From Ligilactobacillus murinus DSM 20452 = NBRC 14221 (GTDB lineage: Bacteria > Bacillota > Bacilli > Lactobacillales > Lactobacillaceae), in the NCBI RefSeq assembly GCF_001591685.1, contig NZ_BCVJ01000003.1, forward strand, positions 18,680-82,679: a DNA stretch of 64,000 bases, written 5' to 3'. The position numbers and the translations under genes are program-made. Of this stretch, positions 43,535 to 52,376 are shown piece by piece. The notes under the pieces were generated by a model, which saw nothing but the letters and a program-made list of their open reading frames with translations, was not told the origin of the DNA and ran no database searches. Positions within the stretch are counted from its first letter, which is position 1. Every line of letters begins with the position of its first letter.

Positions 43535-43858
43535 ATGACAGATGAAAGAATGCAGATCGTCATGGGACTGATCATGGCGGGTGGCAATGCGAAAAACTGT
43601 GCTATCGAAGCGATCACAGCAGCTAAAAAAGGTGATTTTTCTTTGGCTAAAGAAAAGCTCAAAGACGCAAACCAAGCGATCGTGGATGCGCATAATGTGC
43701 AGACCGATATGTTAACTAAAGAAGCTCAAGGTGAACACACTGAGATCGATCTCTATATGGTCCACGCACAAGATCATTTGATGACAGGGATCACATTTGT
43801 TGATCTAGCCAAGGAGATCATTGCCGTCTACAAACGATTAGACGAAGAAGGTAAATAA
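43535..43858 (+). CDS. PTS cellobiose/lactose-type EIIA
   Basis: A 107-residue helical protein of the lac/cel EIIA family. The phospho-accepting His is about residue 77 in YMVHAQDHLM; the trimer-core Asp lies in AQDH. It receives phosphate from HPr. It is the last of the three PTS subunit genes and is followed by a terminator before the kinase gene. Confidence 0.95.
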   Translation: MTDERMQIVMGLIMAGGNAKNCAIEAITAAKKGDFSLAKEKLKDANQAIVDAHNVQTDMLTKEAQGEHTEIDLYMVHAQDHLMTGITFVDLAKEIIAVYKRLDEEGK

Positions 43859-43862
43859 TTTA

Positions 43863-43895
43863 AAAGGTGCGCCTAGTACACAGCGCACCTTTTTT
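43863..43895 (+). terminator. Terminator inside the beta-glucoside gene cluster
   Basis: A 10-bp stem AAAGGTGCGC / GCGCACCTTT with a T run. It separates the PTS genes from the kinase and glycosidase genes, which must use readthrough or their own promoter near the AGTATATACA site. Confidence 0.85.
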
Positions 43896-43930
43896 ACTAG
43901 AGGTAAAAGTATATACATTAGGAGGGTGTC

Positions 43931-44803
43931 ATGGAAAATCTGATCTTGATCGATATAGGAGGAACAACGATCAAATTTGGGCTAAACACAGGTGAGAAGT
44001 TGGAGCTATTACCAGCTAAGAAAACACCTAAGACGTTACCTGAATTTTATCAGTACTTAGAAGAGACAGTAAATGAGTTAAAAAAACAAGTACCTATCAA
44101 AGGTGTAGCGCTCAGTTGCCCGGGGGCAGTCGATCAAAAAACAGGTGTGATCGGGGGGGACAGTGCTTTACCTTATATTCATGGCTTTGATATTAGAAGT
44201 GAGCTCAAAAAGCGCTTTGGCTTACCGGTCAGCATCGAAAATGACGCTAATTGTGCTGCCTTAGCTGAAATGGCAAGTGGTGCTGGCAAAAAGGTCAAAG
44301 ATGCGATCTTTTTAGTGATCGGGACCGGTGTCGGTGGTGCGTTAGTTGTAGATAAAAAGCTCCACCACGGAGCCCATCTTTTAGGGGGAGAATTTGGCTA
44401 TTTACTCTTGGGCCAAGAGATGACAGTCAGTCAAATAGTTAGTCCAGTCAGTATAGCAGAGCGCTACAATGCCAAAACAAGGCAAGCTCTCAGCGGTAAA
44501 GAAGTCTTTGCCAAAGCCCAAACTGGTGACAAGATCGCTAGTGTAGAAGTCGATAATGCACTACAAACGTTAGCACTTTTGATCTATAACTTACAATATA
44601 GCTTTGACCCTGAACTCTTTATCATCGGGGGCGCGATCTCTAAAAATCCAGCGCTGATCCCGATGCTAGAACCAAAACTTGCTAAGCTAAGACAAAAAGT
44701 CAAGGCTGCTAAACTAGAGCCTAAAATAGCTGTTTGTCGCTATTATGAACAGGCTAATCTTTTAGGGGCTGCGATCAATTTTAAAAAAATGATGGAGGGA
44801 TAA
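43931..44803 (+). CDS. ROK family sugar kinase, beta-glucoside kinase-like
   Basis: A 290-residue ROK protein with IDIGGTTIKFGL, the catalytic region ENDANCAALAEM and GTGVGGAL, then GEFGYLLLG. The zinc-binding cysteine cluster is missing, as in beta-glucoside kinase BglK. BglK phosphorylates imported cellobiose-type sugars with ATP. Since a PTS is next door, it may instead phosphorylate glucose freed by the GH1 enzyme or sugars entering another way. GGAGG lies before the ATG. GH1 follows two bases after its stop. Confidence 0.88.
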   Translation: MENLILIDIGGTTIKFGLNTGEKLELLPAKKTPKTLPEFYQYLEETVNELKKQVPIKGVALSCPGAVDQKTGVIGGDSALPYIHGFDIRSELKKRFGLPVSIENDANCAALAEMASGAGKKVKDAIFLVIGTGVGGALVVDKKLHHGAHLLGGEFGYLLLGQEMTVSQIVSPVSIAERYNAKTRQALSGKEVFAKAQTGDKIASVEVDNALQTLALLIYNLQYSFDPELFIIGGAISKNPALIPMLEPKLAKLRQKVKAAKLEPKIAVCRYYEQANLLGAAINFKKMMEG

Positions 44804-44805
44804 CA

Positions 44806-46197
44806 ATGTATACATTTCCAAAGGATTTTATTTGGGGCGCCGCTACTTCAGGGCCTCAATCTGAAGGCAATTTTAAAAAACGACATCAAAATGTTTTTGA
44901 TTATTGGTATACTAAAGATCCAAGTGCCTTTTATGCTGGTGTCGGACCGGATACGACGTCTAATTTTTACAATGATTATGAAAACGATTTAAAGTTGATG
45001 CATCAAGCAGGGATCAAAGCTTTAAGAACTTCGATCCAATGGAGTCGCTTGATCGCTGACTTTGAAACTTGCGAAGTCGATCAAAAAGGTGCTGACTTTT
45101 ATAGTCGTGTGATCGATGCTATGTTGGCTAACGGTATCACACCGTATATCAATTTGTGTCATTTCGATATGCCAGTTGAATTACAGCATAAATACGGTGG
45201 TTTTGAGTCTAAGCATGTGACGGATCTTTTTGCTGGCTTTGCCAAGAAGTGTTTTGAACTTTACGGCGATCGAGTCGATCATTGGTTTACTTTTAATGAA
45301 CCCAAAGTGATCTTAGATGGTGGTTATCTCTATCAATTTCACTATCCGCTAAAAGTCGATGGACCGCTGGCTGTTCAAGTAGCTTATAACTTGAACTTAG
45401 CTTCAGCCAAAGCGATCAAGGCTTTCCGTGAACTTTATGGACAAGATAAGTCTAAAAAGATCGGAACGATCCTGAATTTGACCCCTGCCTATCCAGCAAG
45501 TGATAGTCCAAAAGATCAGGCAGCCGCTGAGTTTGCTGAGCTTTGGGCCAATAAGATGTTTTTAGAACCAGCTGTTTTAGGACACTATCCGCAAAAATTA
45601 GTTGAGATCTTAGAACGTGCTGGTGTTTTATGGGAACAAACACCAGCAGAGTTACAGTTATTAAAAGAACAGACCGTTGATGTTTTAGGCGTCAATTTCT
45701 ATCATCCATTTAGAGTCAAAGCCCCAGCCGTTTCGCCAGATAGCTTACAGCCTTGGATGCCAGATATTTACTTTGATGAGTATGAGATGCCTGGTAGAGT
45801 GATGAATGTTGATAAAGGTTGGGAGATCTATCCTAAAGCTTTATATGATATTGCGGTAAATATCCGTGACAATTACAACAATATCGAATGGTTCGTTTCT
45901 GAAAATGGGATGGGTGTCTCAGGTGAAGAGCGCTTTATGGATAAAAATGGGGTAGTTTGTGATGATTACCGGATCGAATTTATGAAAAAGCATCTTAAAG
46001 CTTTACATCGTGGGATAAAGGCAGGCTCTAACTGTCATGGTTACTTTGTTTGGACGGGGATCGACTGTTGGTCATGGAAGAATGCTTATCGCAATCGATA
46101 TGGGTTGATCCGCGATGATATCCATACTCAGATCAAAACCTTGAAAAAGTCAGGCCATTGGTTCAATGAATTGAGTAACAAGAATAGTTTTGAATAA
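44806..46197 (+). CDS. GH1 6-phospho-beta-glucosidase
   Basis: A 463-residue glycoside hydrolase family 1 barrel. The acid/base Glu is in FTFNEPKV (about 165) and the nucleophile Glu in VSENGMG (about 366). The C-terminal YFVWTGIDCWSWKNAYRNRYGLI matches the phospho-sugar-binding region of 6-phospho-glycosidases. It splits the phosphorylated disaccharide made by the adjacent PTS. The ATG follows GGAGG within the end of the kinase gene. Confidence 0.92.
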   Translation: MYTFPKDFIWGAATSGPQSEGNFKKRHQNVFDYWYTKDPSAFYAGVGPDTTSNFYNDYENDLKLMHQAGIKALRTSIQWSRLIADFETCEVDQKGADFYSRVIDAMLANGITPYINLCHFDMPVELQHKYGGFESKHVTDLFAGFAKKCFELYGDRVDHWFTFNEPKVILDGGYLYQFHYPLKVDGPLAVQVAYNLNLASAKAIKAFRELYGQDKSKKIGTILNLTPAYPASDSPKDQAAAEFAELWANKMFLEPAVLGHYPQKLVEILERAGVLWEQTPAELQLLKEQTVDVLGVNFYHPFRVKAPAVSPDSLQPWMPDIYFDEYEMPGRVMNVDKGWEIYPKALYDIAVNIRDNYNNIEWFVSENGMGVSGEERFMDKNGVVCDDYRIEFMKKHLKALHRGIKAGSNCHGYFVWTGIDCWSWKNAYRNRYGLIRDDIHTQIKTLKKSGHWFNELSNKNSFE

Positions 46198-46200
46198 AGT

Positions 46201-46240
46201 AAGCCCCTAAGTTAGATCTGGTCTAGCTTAGGGGTTTGTG
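46201..46240 (+). terminator. Terminator after the GH1 gene
   Basis: An 11-base stem AAGCCCCTAAG / CTTAGGGGTTT with an inner TAGA/TCTA pair. The T run is short. Confidence 0.8.
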
Positions 46241-46425
46241 TTCGAAGTATCGGGAATAAATAGTAAGAAAAAATGAGCGAACTGGTGAGGGGAAAACTCA
46301 GTTGTTTTTAATGACGCTCAAAGATAAATTGCGCAACATTCTAATAAATGATAACATAAGAAATATTCACAGGTGCAAAGTCAGGTCTAAAAGCTTTGCA
46401 CTTAATTTTATTTGAGGTGCAGATC

Positions 46426-48012
46426 GTGCAAAAAAGAAGTATAAGTTTATTTTCAGCCACTATGTTAGCGCTTAGTTCTTTGATCGGGTCGGGCTGGCTT
46501 TTTGGCTCAAGTGAAGCAGCTAGTGTTGCTGGTCCAGCCGCAGTTATTTCCTGGGTTATCGGAGCAGTCGTGATCGGGATCGTGGCTTTTAATTACATCG
46601 AACTAGGGGTTATGTTGCCTGAAAGTGGAGGGATGAGTCGCTATCCTCAGTATAGCCATGGACCTTTGGTGGGGTTTATCGCCTCTTGGGCTAATTGGCT
46701 CTCGTTAGTAGCCTTGATCCCGATCGAAGCAGTCGCAGCTGTCCAATATATGAGTACTTGGCCTTGGAAATGGGCTAATTGGACTAATGACTTTATGCAA
46801 AATGGTCAGATCACAGGTAAAGGCTTGATCGTTGTCTTTTTATTTATGGTCGTTTTTACCTTGTTGAATTTTTGGTCAGTTAGTGTTTTGACGCGGTTTA
46901 CGAATCTGATCTCAGTCTTTAAGATCGCGATCCCTTTATTGACGATCATTTTACTGATGAGTTCAGGTTTTTATGTAGAAAACTTTGGGAGCACCTGGCA
47001 TGAATTTATGCCAAATGGCTCCAGTCCTGTTTTTGAAGCGACAACAGTTTCAGGTATCATTTTATCGTATAATGCCTTTCAAACGGTGATCAATATCGGC
47101 GGAGAGATCAAAGATCCACAAAAAAATATTTTTCGAGCGATCACGATCTCGTTAACGGTCGCAACGATCATCTATATCTTATTACAGATCGCTTATATCG
47201 GTGCGATCACGCCAACACAATTAGCCGACCATGGCTGGAGTGGCTTGAATTTTGATTCGCCTTTTGCTGATATCGCTATCTTACTTGGGATCCATTGGCT
47301 AGCTGTTCTCCTGTATTTAGATGCGTTTGTTTCACCTTTTGGCACTGGGGTCTCATTTGCAGCTACTTCGGGTCGGACTTTAGCGGCGATGACCTTGAAT
47401 CGCCGAATCCCAAAGTGGTTAGGTGAAGTCGATAGCACTTATGGCAATCCGCGGTTTGCTTATTTAGCAAATTTTGCAGTAGGTGCTTTGTTAGTTATGG
47501 TCTTTCGTGATTGGAGCTTACTAGCTAGTGTGATGGCGACAGCGACTTTGATCGCTTATGCTACTGGACCAGTGACTGTGATGGCATTTCGCAAACTACG
47601 GCCAAATTATACGCGACCAGTACATTCCAAATGGATGCCTGTGATCGCACCAGTGACTTTTGTGATCGCAAGCTTAGCGATCTATTGGGCAATGTGGCCA
47701 ACGACAGTTCAAGTTATTTTAGCGATCTTATTGGGCTTGCCACTGTATATTTATTATGACCACAAAAATGGTCAGATCTCATGGAGACGTCAACTCCAAA
47801 GTGGTGGTTGGCTCTTGGTGTATTTGGTCTTCTTGTCGGTGATGTCTTATGTTGGAAGCAAAGGTTTTAACGGACAAGACTGGATCAAATATCCCTATGA
47901 TTTCTTTATCATCATTGGTGTGAGCTTAGGCTTTTATTATTGGGGGTTAGCGAGTCGCATGGCTGATAGCCCTGATCTGAGCGATGCTGATAAATTAAAT
48001 GCTAGAGTGTAA
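46426..48012 (+). CDS. APC family permease, YveA-like acidic amino-acid symporter
   Basis: A 528-residue protein with about 12-14 helices. The N-terminal SSLIGSGWLFGSSEAASVAGPAA and MLPESGGMSRYP are close to the aspartate:proton symporter YveA. It is much longer than the SteT-like permease at 9659. Start chosen at GTG 46426, with GAGGTG 6 bases upstream; the frame is open back to 46396. Single-gene unit ending in a terminator shared with the PAP2 gene. Substrate assignment rests on resemblance. Confidence 0.82.
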   Translation: MQKRSISLFSATMLALSSLIGSGWLFGSSEAASVAGPAAVISWVIGAVVIGIVAFNYIELGVMLPESGGMSRYPQYSHGPLVGFIASWANWLSLVALIPIEAVAAVQYMSTWPWKWANWTNDFMQNGQITGKGLIVVFLFMVVFTLLNFWSVSVLTRFTNLISVFKIAIPLLTIILLMSSGFYVENFGSTWHEFMPNGSSPVFEATTVSGIILSYNAFQTVINIGGEIKDPQKNIFRAITISLTVATIIYILLQIAYIGAITPTQLADHGWSGLNFDSPFADIAILLGIHWLAVLLYLDAFVSPFGTGVSFAATSGRTLAAMTLNRRIPKWLGEVDSTYGNPRFAYLANFAVGALLVMVFRDWSLLASVMATATLIAYATGPVTVMAFRKLRPNYTRPVHSKWMPVIAPVTFVIASLAIYWAMWPTTVQVILAILLGLPLYIYYDHKNGQISWRRQLQSGGWLLVYLVFLSVMSYVGSKGFNGQDWIKYPYDFFIIIGVSLGFYYWGLASRMADSPDLSDADKLNARV

Positions 48013-48044
48013 AAAAGGTTTGGTCAGATCGACCAAACCTTTTT
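48012..48044. terminator. Bidirectional terminator between convergent genes
   Basis: A 14-bp perfect stem AAAAAGGTTTGGTC / GACCAAACCTTTTT with a 5-base loop. It contains the last base of one stop codon and touches the other. Confidence 0.93.
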
Positions 48045-48687
48045 AAGCTTTCTTTTGGCGCCGGTAAGCCTCAGTGATGATCAAAGAACATTCAAATAAA
48101 AAACCGACTAAAAAAATACTTGCGATCGTATCGGTCGGATAGTGAACGTGAAGATAGATCCGCGTCAAAGCGATAATGATGATCCAAAGGACACCAACGA
48201 TATGTAGTAAAGTTTTTAGTCCCTTTGTTTGGATATGTGGTAAAAATAAAAAGAAGACTAACAAGACAAACAAGGCAGTTCCAAAAGTATGACCACTGGG
48301 AAAACTATAACCATTGATCTCCACTAGCCGATCAGTGGGACGTGTTCGAGCTACAATATTTTTAACGATCCAATTGATCAGATTACAGAAAACGACAGTA
48401 CTTAAAGCCCACAATGCGTCAGATGTATCATGTAACAAGTAAACGATCAAACAAAGCAATAAACAATAGATAAAGGACATCTCTGGTCCACCTAAAAAAG
48501 TTATTTTGTCGACTAAAGCGGTCATATCTGGAGTAGTGATCGGTAAGAGTAGCTTTTGGATAGCAGTATCAAAGCTAGTGATAAGAGGCGACTTTAGTTT
48601 GACCAAAGTTGCTAAAGTAAGAAAGATCACTAGATAGATCATTGCATATAAGGGACGGTATTTTTTATAAGTAAGGTGTGTCACCAA
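48043..48687 (-). CDS. PAP2 family membrane phosphatase
   Basis: A 214-residue protein with six membrane helices and the three PAP2 motifs: KNIVARTRP, PSGH (FPSGHTFG) and RIYLHVHYPTD. It dephosphorylates lipid pyrophosphates such as undecaprenyl pyrophosphate or phosphatidylglycerol phosphate. The start is TTG 48687 or GTG 48684; neither is clearly better. A GAGAG site lies just upstream. Confidence 0.92.
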   Translation of the reverse strand: MVTHLTYKKYRPLYAMIYLVIFLTLATLVKLKSPLITSFDTAIQKLLLPITTPDMTALVDKITFLGGPEMSFIYCLLLCLIVYLLHDTSDALWALSTVVFCNLINWIVKNIVARTRPTDRLVEINGYSFPSGHTFGTALFVLLVFFLFLPHIQTKGLKTLLHIVGVLWIIIIALTRIYLHVHYPTDTIASIFLVGFLFECSLIITEAYRRQKKA

Positions 48688-48834
48688 AATTCACTTCTCT
48701 CGTAATATTAGTAAACTAGTTTACATTTTACTACAAACCAACTTACAATTCACATAGCCATTTGCACCAGCCAAGGCTAGTTGGTATAGTAAAGATGTGA
48801 ATCGTTGTCGCTTTTTAAAGCAAGGGGGATCAAT

Positions 48835-49014
48835 ATGTTACCTAAACGCAACTATGCTGAAATGATCATTATCTTACTTGGAGTTACTTGGTACTGTTTA
48901 GGTAGTTTGTTAGCACCATTGATCGTTGCACAAGATTTTTGGCTCAAGGCGATGCTGTTGCTACTACTCTTTGTGATGATCTTTGATATTTTGATAATGA
49001 TCTATTGGCGCTAG
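48835..49014 (+). CDS. Small two-helix membrane protein
   Basis: A 59-residue protein with two hydrophobic helices (about 9-29 and 36-56) and a basic N terminus. AGGGGGAT is 6 bases before the ATG at 48835. It ends 13 bases before the RluA-type gene and is probably cotranscribed with it. No family recognised. Confidence 0.7.
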   Translation: MLPKRNYAEMIIILLGVTWYCLGSLLAPLIVAQDFWLKAMLLLLLFVMIFDILIMIYWR

Positions 49015-49027
49015 AAAGAAGGATCAG

Positions 49028-49936
49028 ATGAAGGTTACTTGGCAAAAAAAAGATACAAAGCAACAGACTTTAAAGAGTTTCTTACGCAAACAAGGGGTCA
49101 GTCAACGTCTGTATGGTAAGCTAAAAAAAGGATATGGCCAGGTCTTGGTCGATGGACAAAAAACAAAACTTGCAATTTTATTGGAGCACCCGGTTGCGGT
49201 CACCTTGGAATTACCGGCTGATGCTATAGAAGAAAATGTAGCGATCAGTCAGGGACCGATCGAAGTGGTCTATGAAGATGAATTTTGGCTCGTTGTCAAT
49301 AAGCCTGCTGGGTTAACGAGTGTACCTGGGCCAAGTAATAGCACCGATACGCTGGTCAATCGGGTCAAGGGCTATTTTATCGAACAAAGATCAGCTATAA
49401 AAGCACCACGGATCATTACGCGTTTGGATCGCTATACGAGTGGCTTGGTCTTATTTGCTAAACACAGCTTTGCTCAAGCCCAAATTGCAGCTCAAGTCGA
49501 GTCTCATCGAATGGACAAGCGTTATTTTGCATTGGTCCAAGGGCAAATATCGCGTGAACACGGCTTTATCGAAGGCCCGATCGCACGTGTCGCTGACGAT
49601 GTCAAATACCAGATCACACCTGAAGGCCGATTTGCTAAGAGTGAATATTGGCTTGAGAAGAGCAAGGCTGAGCTATCATTAGTTCAGGTCAAACTCCACA
49701 CGGGGCGTACGCACCAGATCCGCGTCCATTTTAGTGAAAGTGGGCATCCGCTGTTGGGCGATAAGCTTTATGGCGGTGAGCGTAGTTTGATCGCGCGCCA
49801 AGCTTTACATGCTGGTAAGCTTGGTTTTATCGATCCATTCACTAAAAAACATCTGGAATTTTCCTGTCCTATACCACCAGATATGCAACTGATCATCGAT
49901 AAAGAATTTGGAAACTGGCAGTCAGAAAGCCTGTAA
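49028..49936 (+). CDS. RluA family pseudouridine synthase
   Basis: A 302-residue synthase. The N-terminal S4-like RNA-binding region (about 10-60) and the catalytic motif TRLDRYTSGL (Asp about 134) are present, as are NKPAG and the later GRTHQIRVHFSESGHPLLGDKLYGG. It modifies uridine in rRNA or tRNA. The exact target cannot be assigned among the Firmicute RluD/YjbO/YhcT paralogues. Confidence 0.93.
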   Translation: MKVTWQKKDTKQQTLKSFLRKQGVSQRLYGKLKKGYGQVLVDGQKTKLAILLEHPVAVTLELPADAIEENVAISQGPIEVVYEDEFWLVVNKPAGLTSVPGPSNSTDTLVNRVKGYFIEQRSAIKAPRIITRLDRYTSGLVLFAKHSFAQAQIAAQVESHRMDKRYFALVQGQISREHGFIEGPIARVADDVKYQITPEGRFAKSEYWLEKSKAELSLVQVKLHTGRTHQIRVHFSESGHPLLGDKLYGGERSLIARQALHAGKLGFIDPFTKKHLEFSCPIPPDMQLIIDKEFGNWQSESL

Positions 49937-50009
49937 TTTACCAAAGTTCTGTTATAATGGATAAGTAAAGTTCTATTTGGAATAAATAAAGTGTTTCGAG
50001 GTACTTGAA

Positions 50010-50657
50010 ATGACACCGAAAAAAGAAGACTATCTAAAAATAATATTTGAATTAGGCGGAAGAGAGAAGAAAGTCTCAAATAAACAGATCGCGATGAGTT
50101 TAAATATCGCGGCTGGTTCGGTGACGGAAATGGTCAATAAGCTAGTGAAAGAAGGGCTAGCAACACATGCTCCTTATGCCGGGATCTCTTTGACTGATGA
50201 AGGTGTAAAGGTAGCTGAAAAATTGGTTAGACGCCACCGATTATGGGAAACTTTTTTAGTTGAGAAGCTAAATTATAAATTACAAGATGTGCATAGTGAT
50301 GCCGAAGTTTTGGAACATGTGACAAGTGATAACTTGATGGATCATTTGGAAGACTTTTTGAATCATCCTAAGTATTGTCCACATGGTGGGGTGATCCCTG
50401 ATAAACTCGGACACTATGAAGAAGAAAGTCACTTGACGTTATCTGAAGCTAAAGCGGGAAGTACGATCACGGTCGATCGTTTTACTGATAATCATGATCT
50501 TTTGACTTACTTAGATGATATCGATATTAAGATCGGGGATACCTTAGAGGTGTTGGAACATGCGCCGTTTGAAGGTCCGATCCGTTTACGTTTTACCCAA
50601 AATGGGCAAGAAACAAGCATCGGTTATAAAGCTGCACATTATATTTTTGTCAAATAA
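50010..50657 (+). CDS. DtxR/MntR family metal-dependent repressor
   Basis: A 215-residue protein. The N-terminal winged helix has the recognition region NIAAGSVTEMVNKLVKEGL. The dimerisation and metal domain (about 65-140) has HRLWETFLVEKL and HPKYCPHGGVIP. A C-terminal FeoA/SH3-like domain is also present. It resembles manganese-sensing MntR-type regulators of lactobacilli with the extra SH3 domain. No metal transporter gene is in this window. GAGG lies about 10 bases before the ATG. Confidence 0.92.
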   Translation: MTPKKEDYLKIIFELGGREKKVSNKQIAMSLNIAAGSVTEMVNKLVKEGLATHAPYAGISLTDEGVKVAEKLVRRHRLWETFLVEKLNYKLQDVHSDAEVLEHVTSDNLMDHLEDFLNHPKYCPHGGVIPDKLGHYEEESHLTLSEAKAGSTITVDRFTDNHDLLTYLDDIDIKIGDTLEVLEHAPFEGPIRLRFTQNGQETSIGYKAAHYIFVK

Positions 50658-50687
50658 GGCTTTTTAGTATCATTAAAAAAAAGCGTG

Positions 50688-50829
50688 TGCTATAATTATA
50701 ATCGTATTTCTGTATAGGCTATTGTGGCTAGGATTTATCTTTGATAACTTTCTCCATTATGCGCTGATTAGAGGAATTACAATATATTTTTAATGTGCCG
50801 TGATCGGCGCAAGGAGGAGTTCAATTATT
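50688..50829 (+). promoter_or_regulatory. Promoter and long leader of the cold-shock gene
   Basis: An extended -10 box TGCTATAAT (50688-50696) predicts a start near 50703, giving a leader of about 127 bases before the ATG. Long structured leaders are typical of cold-shock mRNAs. AGGAGG is at 50812. Confidence 0.6.
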
Positions 50830-51030
50830 ATGGAACAAGGAACAGTTAAATGGTTTAACGCTGATAAAGGTTTTGGCTTTATCACACGTGAAGATGGTAG
50901 CGACGTATTCGTACACTTCTCAGCTATCCAAGGTGAAGGCTTCAAGACTTTAGATGAAGGCCAACACGTAACTTTCGATGTTGAAGAAAGCGAACGCGGA
51001 CCACAAGCTGCTAACGTAGTAAAAGACTAA
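50830..51030 (+). CDS. cspA: CspA family cold-shock protein
   Basis: A 66-residue OB-fold protein with RNP1 KGFGFI and RNP2 VFVHFSAI. It binds single-stranded RNA and aids translation in cold or growth change. Start chosen at ATG 50830 after AAGGAGG; the frame upstream lies in the leader. A hairpin terminator follows. Confidence 0.96.
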   Translation: MEQGTVKWFNADKGFGFITREDGSDVFVHFSAIQGEGFKTLDEGQHVTFDVEESERGPQAANVVKD

Positions 51031-51068
51031 TAAGTGGTTTAAGTAATAACGCTTAGACTTTTGAATCG

Positions 51069-51100
51069 AAAAGAGGCTGTCTTGTACGGTCTCTTTTTTT
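51069..51100 (+). terminator. Terminator after cspA
   Basis: A short stem built on AAAAGAG / CTCTTTTTTT with inner pairing of GAC-type bases and seven T residues. Confidence 0.7.
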
Positions 51101-51119
51101 GCTATTCTAGGGGGAATTT

Positions 51120-52301
51120 ATGGCTAAAAAGGAATTAAAATTAAGCTGGTTATTATGTGGAAGTTTTATCGTTTCAGTCGGCAGTAGTTTGTTGTGGCCA
51201 CTGACTACGATCTACATGCATAACTATCTTGGTCAAAGTCTGACGACCGCTGGGATCGTACTCTTTATCAATTCACTAGCGCTGATCGCGGGTAGTTATT
51301 TAGGTGGTCGGATGTATGATAAAGATCGTAAAAATGCCCGGCGCTGGTTGCTAGGCGCGCTCTTTTTATCGACGTCAGCGGTCTTTTTATTGATCTTTTT
51401 CAATGGCTGGCCGACATTTGCGGTGTTATTACTTTTAGATAACTTTGGTGGCGGGATCGCGATCACGATCGAAAATTCATTAGCCACTGGGATCAAAGAA
51501 AAAAGCTCACGTCAAGTTTTTAACATGTTATATTTTATGCAAAATGTCGGTGTCGTGATCGGAACGTTACTTGTTGGGGTGCTCGTTGAGATAAGTATCG
51601 AATGGATCTTTATCATCAACTTTATCTTATTTGCTTTCTTTTGGCTCGTGGTCTACCGCCATTATTATGTGCCAAAAGCTGCTTTGGTCAAAGAACAGGT
51701 AGCTAAAAAGGGTCAGGATAAGACACCACTGCGCTATGTCTGGGTCATAGGGGCGATCTTGCTTCTCTTTTTTGCGATCGAGACCGGCTATTCACAATGG
51801 CAAAGCAACTTGTCGATCTACATGGAATCATTAGGGATCTCCGTTAAGAGTTATGGTTTCTTGTGGACGATCAATGGGCTCGTGATCGTCTGTGGTCAGC
51901 CAGTCCTAAATAAGCTCTTGGATGATATTTTAAAGATCAAGCTGATCTATAAGCTTTATTTAGGTTCAGCCCTATTTGTCCTTGGCTTTTTCACCTTGTT
52001 ATTTGCTACGGATTATCCTCACTTTATCTTAACGATGGTGATCGTGACTTTGGGTGAGATCTTGACTTTTCCAACGATCCCAGCCGTTGTTGATAACTTG
52101 AGTACTTTAAGTGAAAAGGGCAAATACCAAGGCGCAGTCAGTGTTTTTGCTGCTTTAGGGCGGGCGATCGGTCCCTTAGCTGGTGGCTTGATCGTGGATA
52201 ATTCATCGTATAATATGCTATTTACCGTGATGATCGCCTTGATGGGGCTCGCAACGCTCTTTGTTATTGTAGTAGCCCAGTTCAATTTAGTTAAAAAATA
52301 G
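51120..52301 (+). CDS. MFS transporter, multidrug efflux type
   Basis: A 393-residue protein with 12 helices. Loop 2-3 has GGRMYDKDRKNARRW, the MFS signature. It is a single gene between cspA and a bidirectional terminator. It resembles drug:H+ antiporters of 12-helix type. The substrate is unknown. Confidence 0.88.
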   Translation: MAKKELKLSWLLCGSFIVSVGSSLLWPLTTIYMHNYLGQSLTTAGIVLFINSLALIAGSYLGGRMYDKDRKNARRWLLGALFLSTSAVFLLIFFNGWPTFAVLLLLDNFGGGIAITIENSLATGIKEKSSRQVFNMLYFMQNVGVVIGTLLVGVLVEISIEWIFIINFILFAFFWLVVYRHYYVPKAALVKEQVAKKGQDKTPLRYVWVIGAILLLFFAIETGYSQWQSNLSIYMESLGISVKSYGFLWTINGLVIVCGQPVLNKLLDDILKIKLIYKLYLGSALFVLGFFTLLFATDYPHFILTMVIVTLGEILTFPTIPAVVDNLSTLSEKGKYQGAVSVFAALGRAIGPLAGGLIVDNSSYNMLFTVMIALMGLATLFVIVVAQFNLVKK

Positions 52302-52336
52302 GTCAAAAGGTATGCCTAAAGCTTAGGCGACCAAAT

Positions 52337-52376
52337 AATAAGCCCTCACCAAGTTTTTGGCGAGGGCTTATTTTAA
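52337..52376. terminator. Bidirectional terminator between MFS and LCP genes
   Basis: An 11-bp stem AATAAGCCCTC / GAGGGCTTATT with flanking A and T runs. It reaches the stop of the minus-strand LCP gene. Confidence 0.9.
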
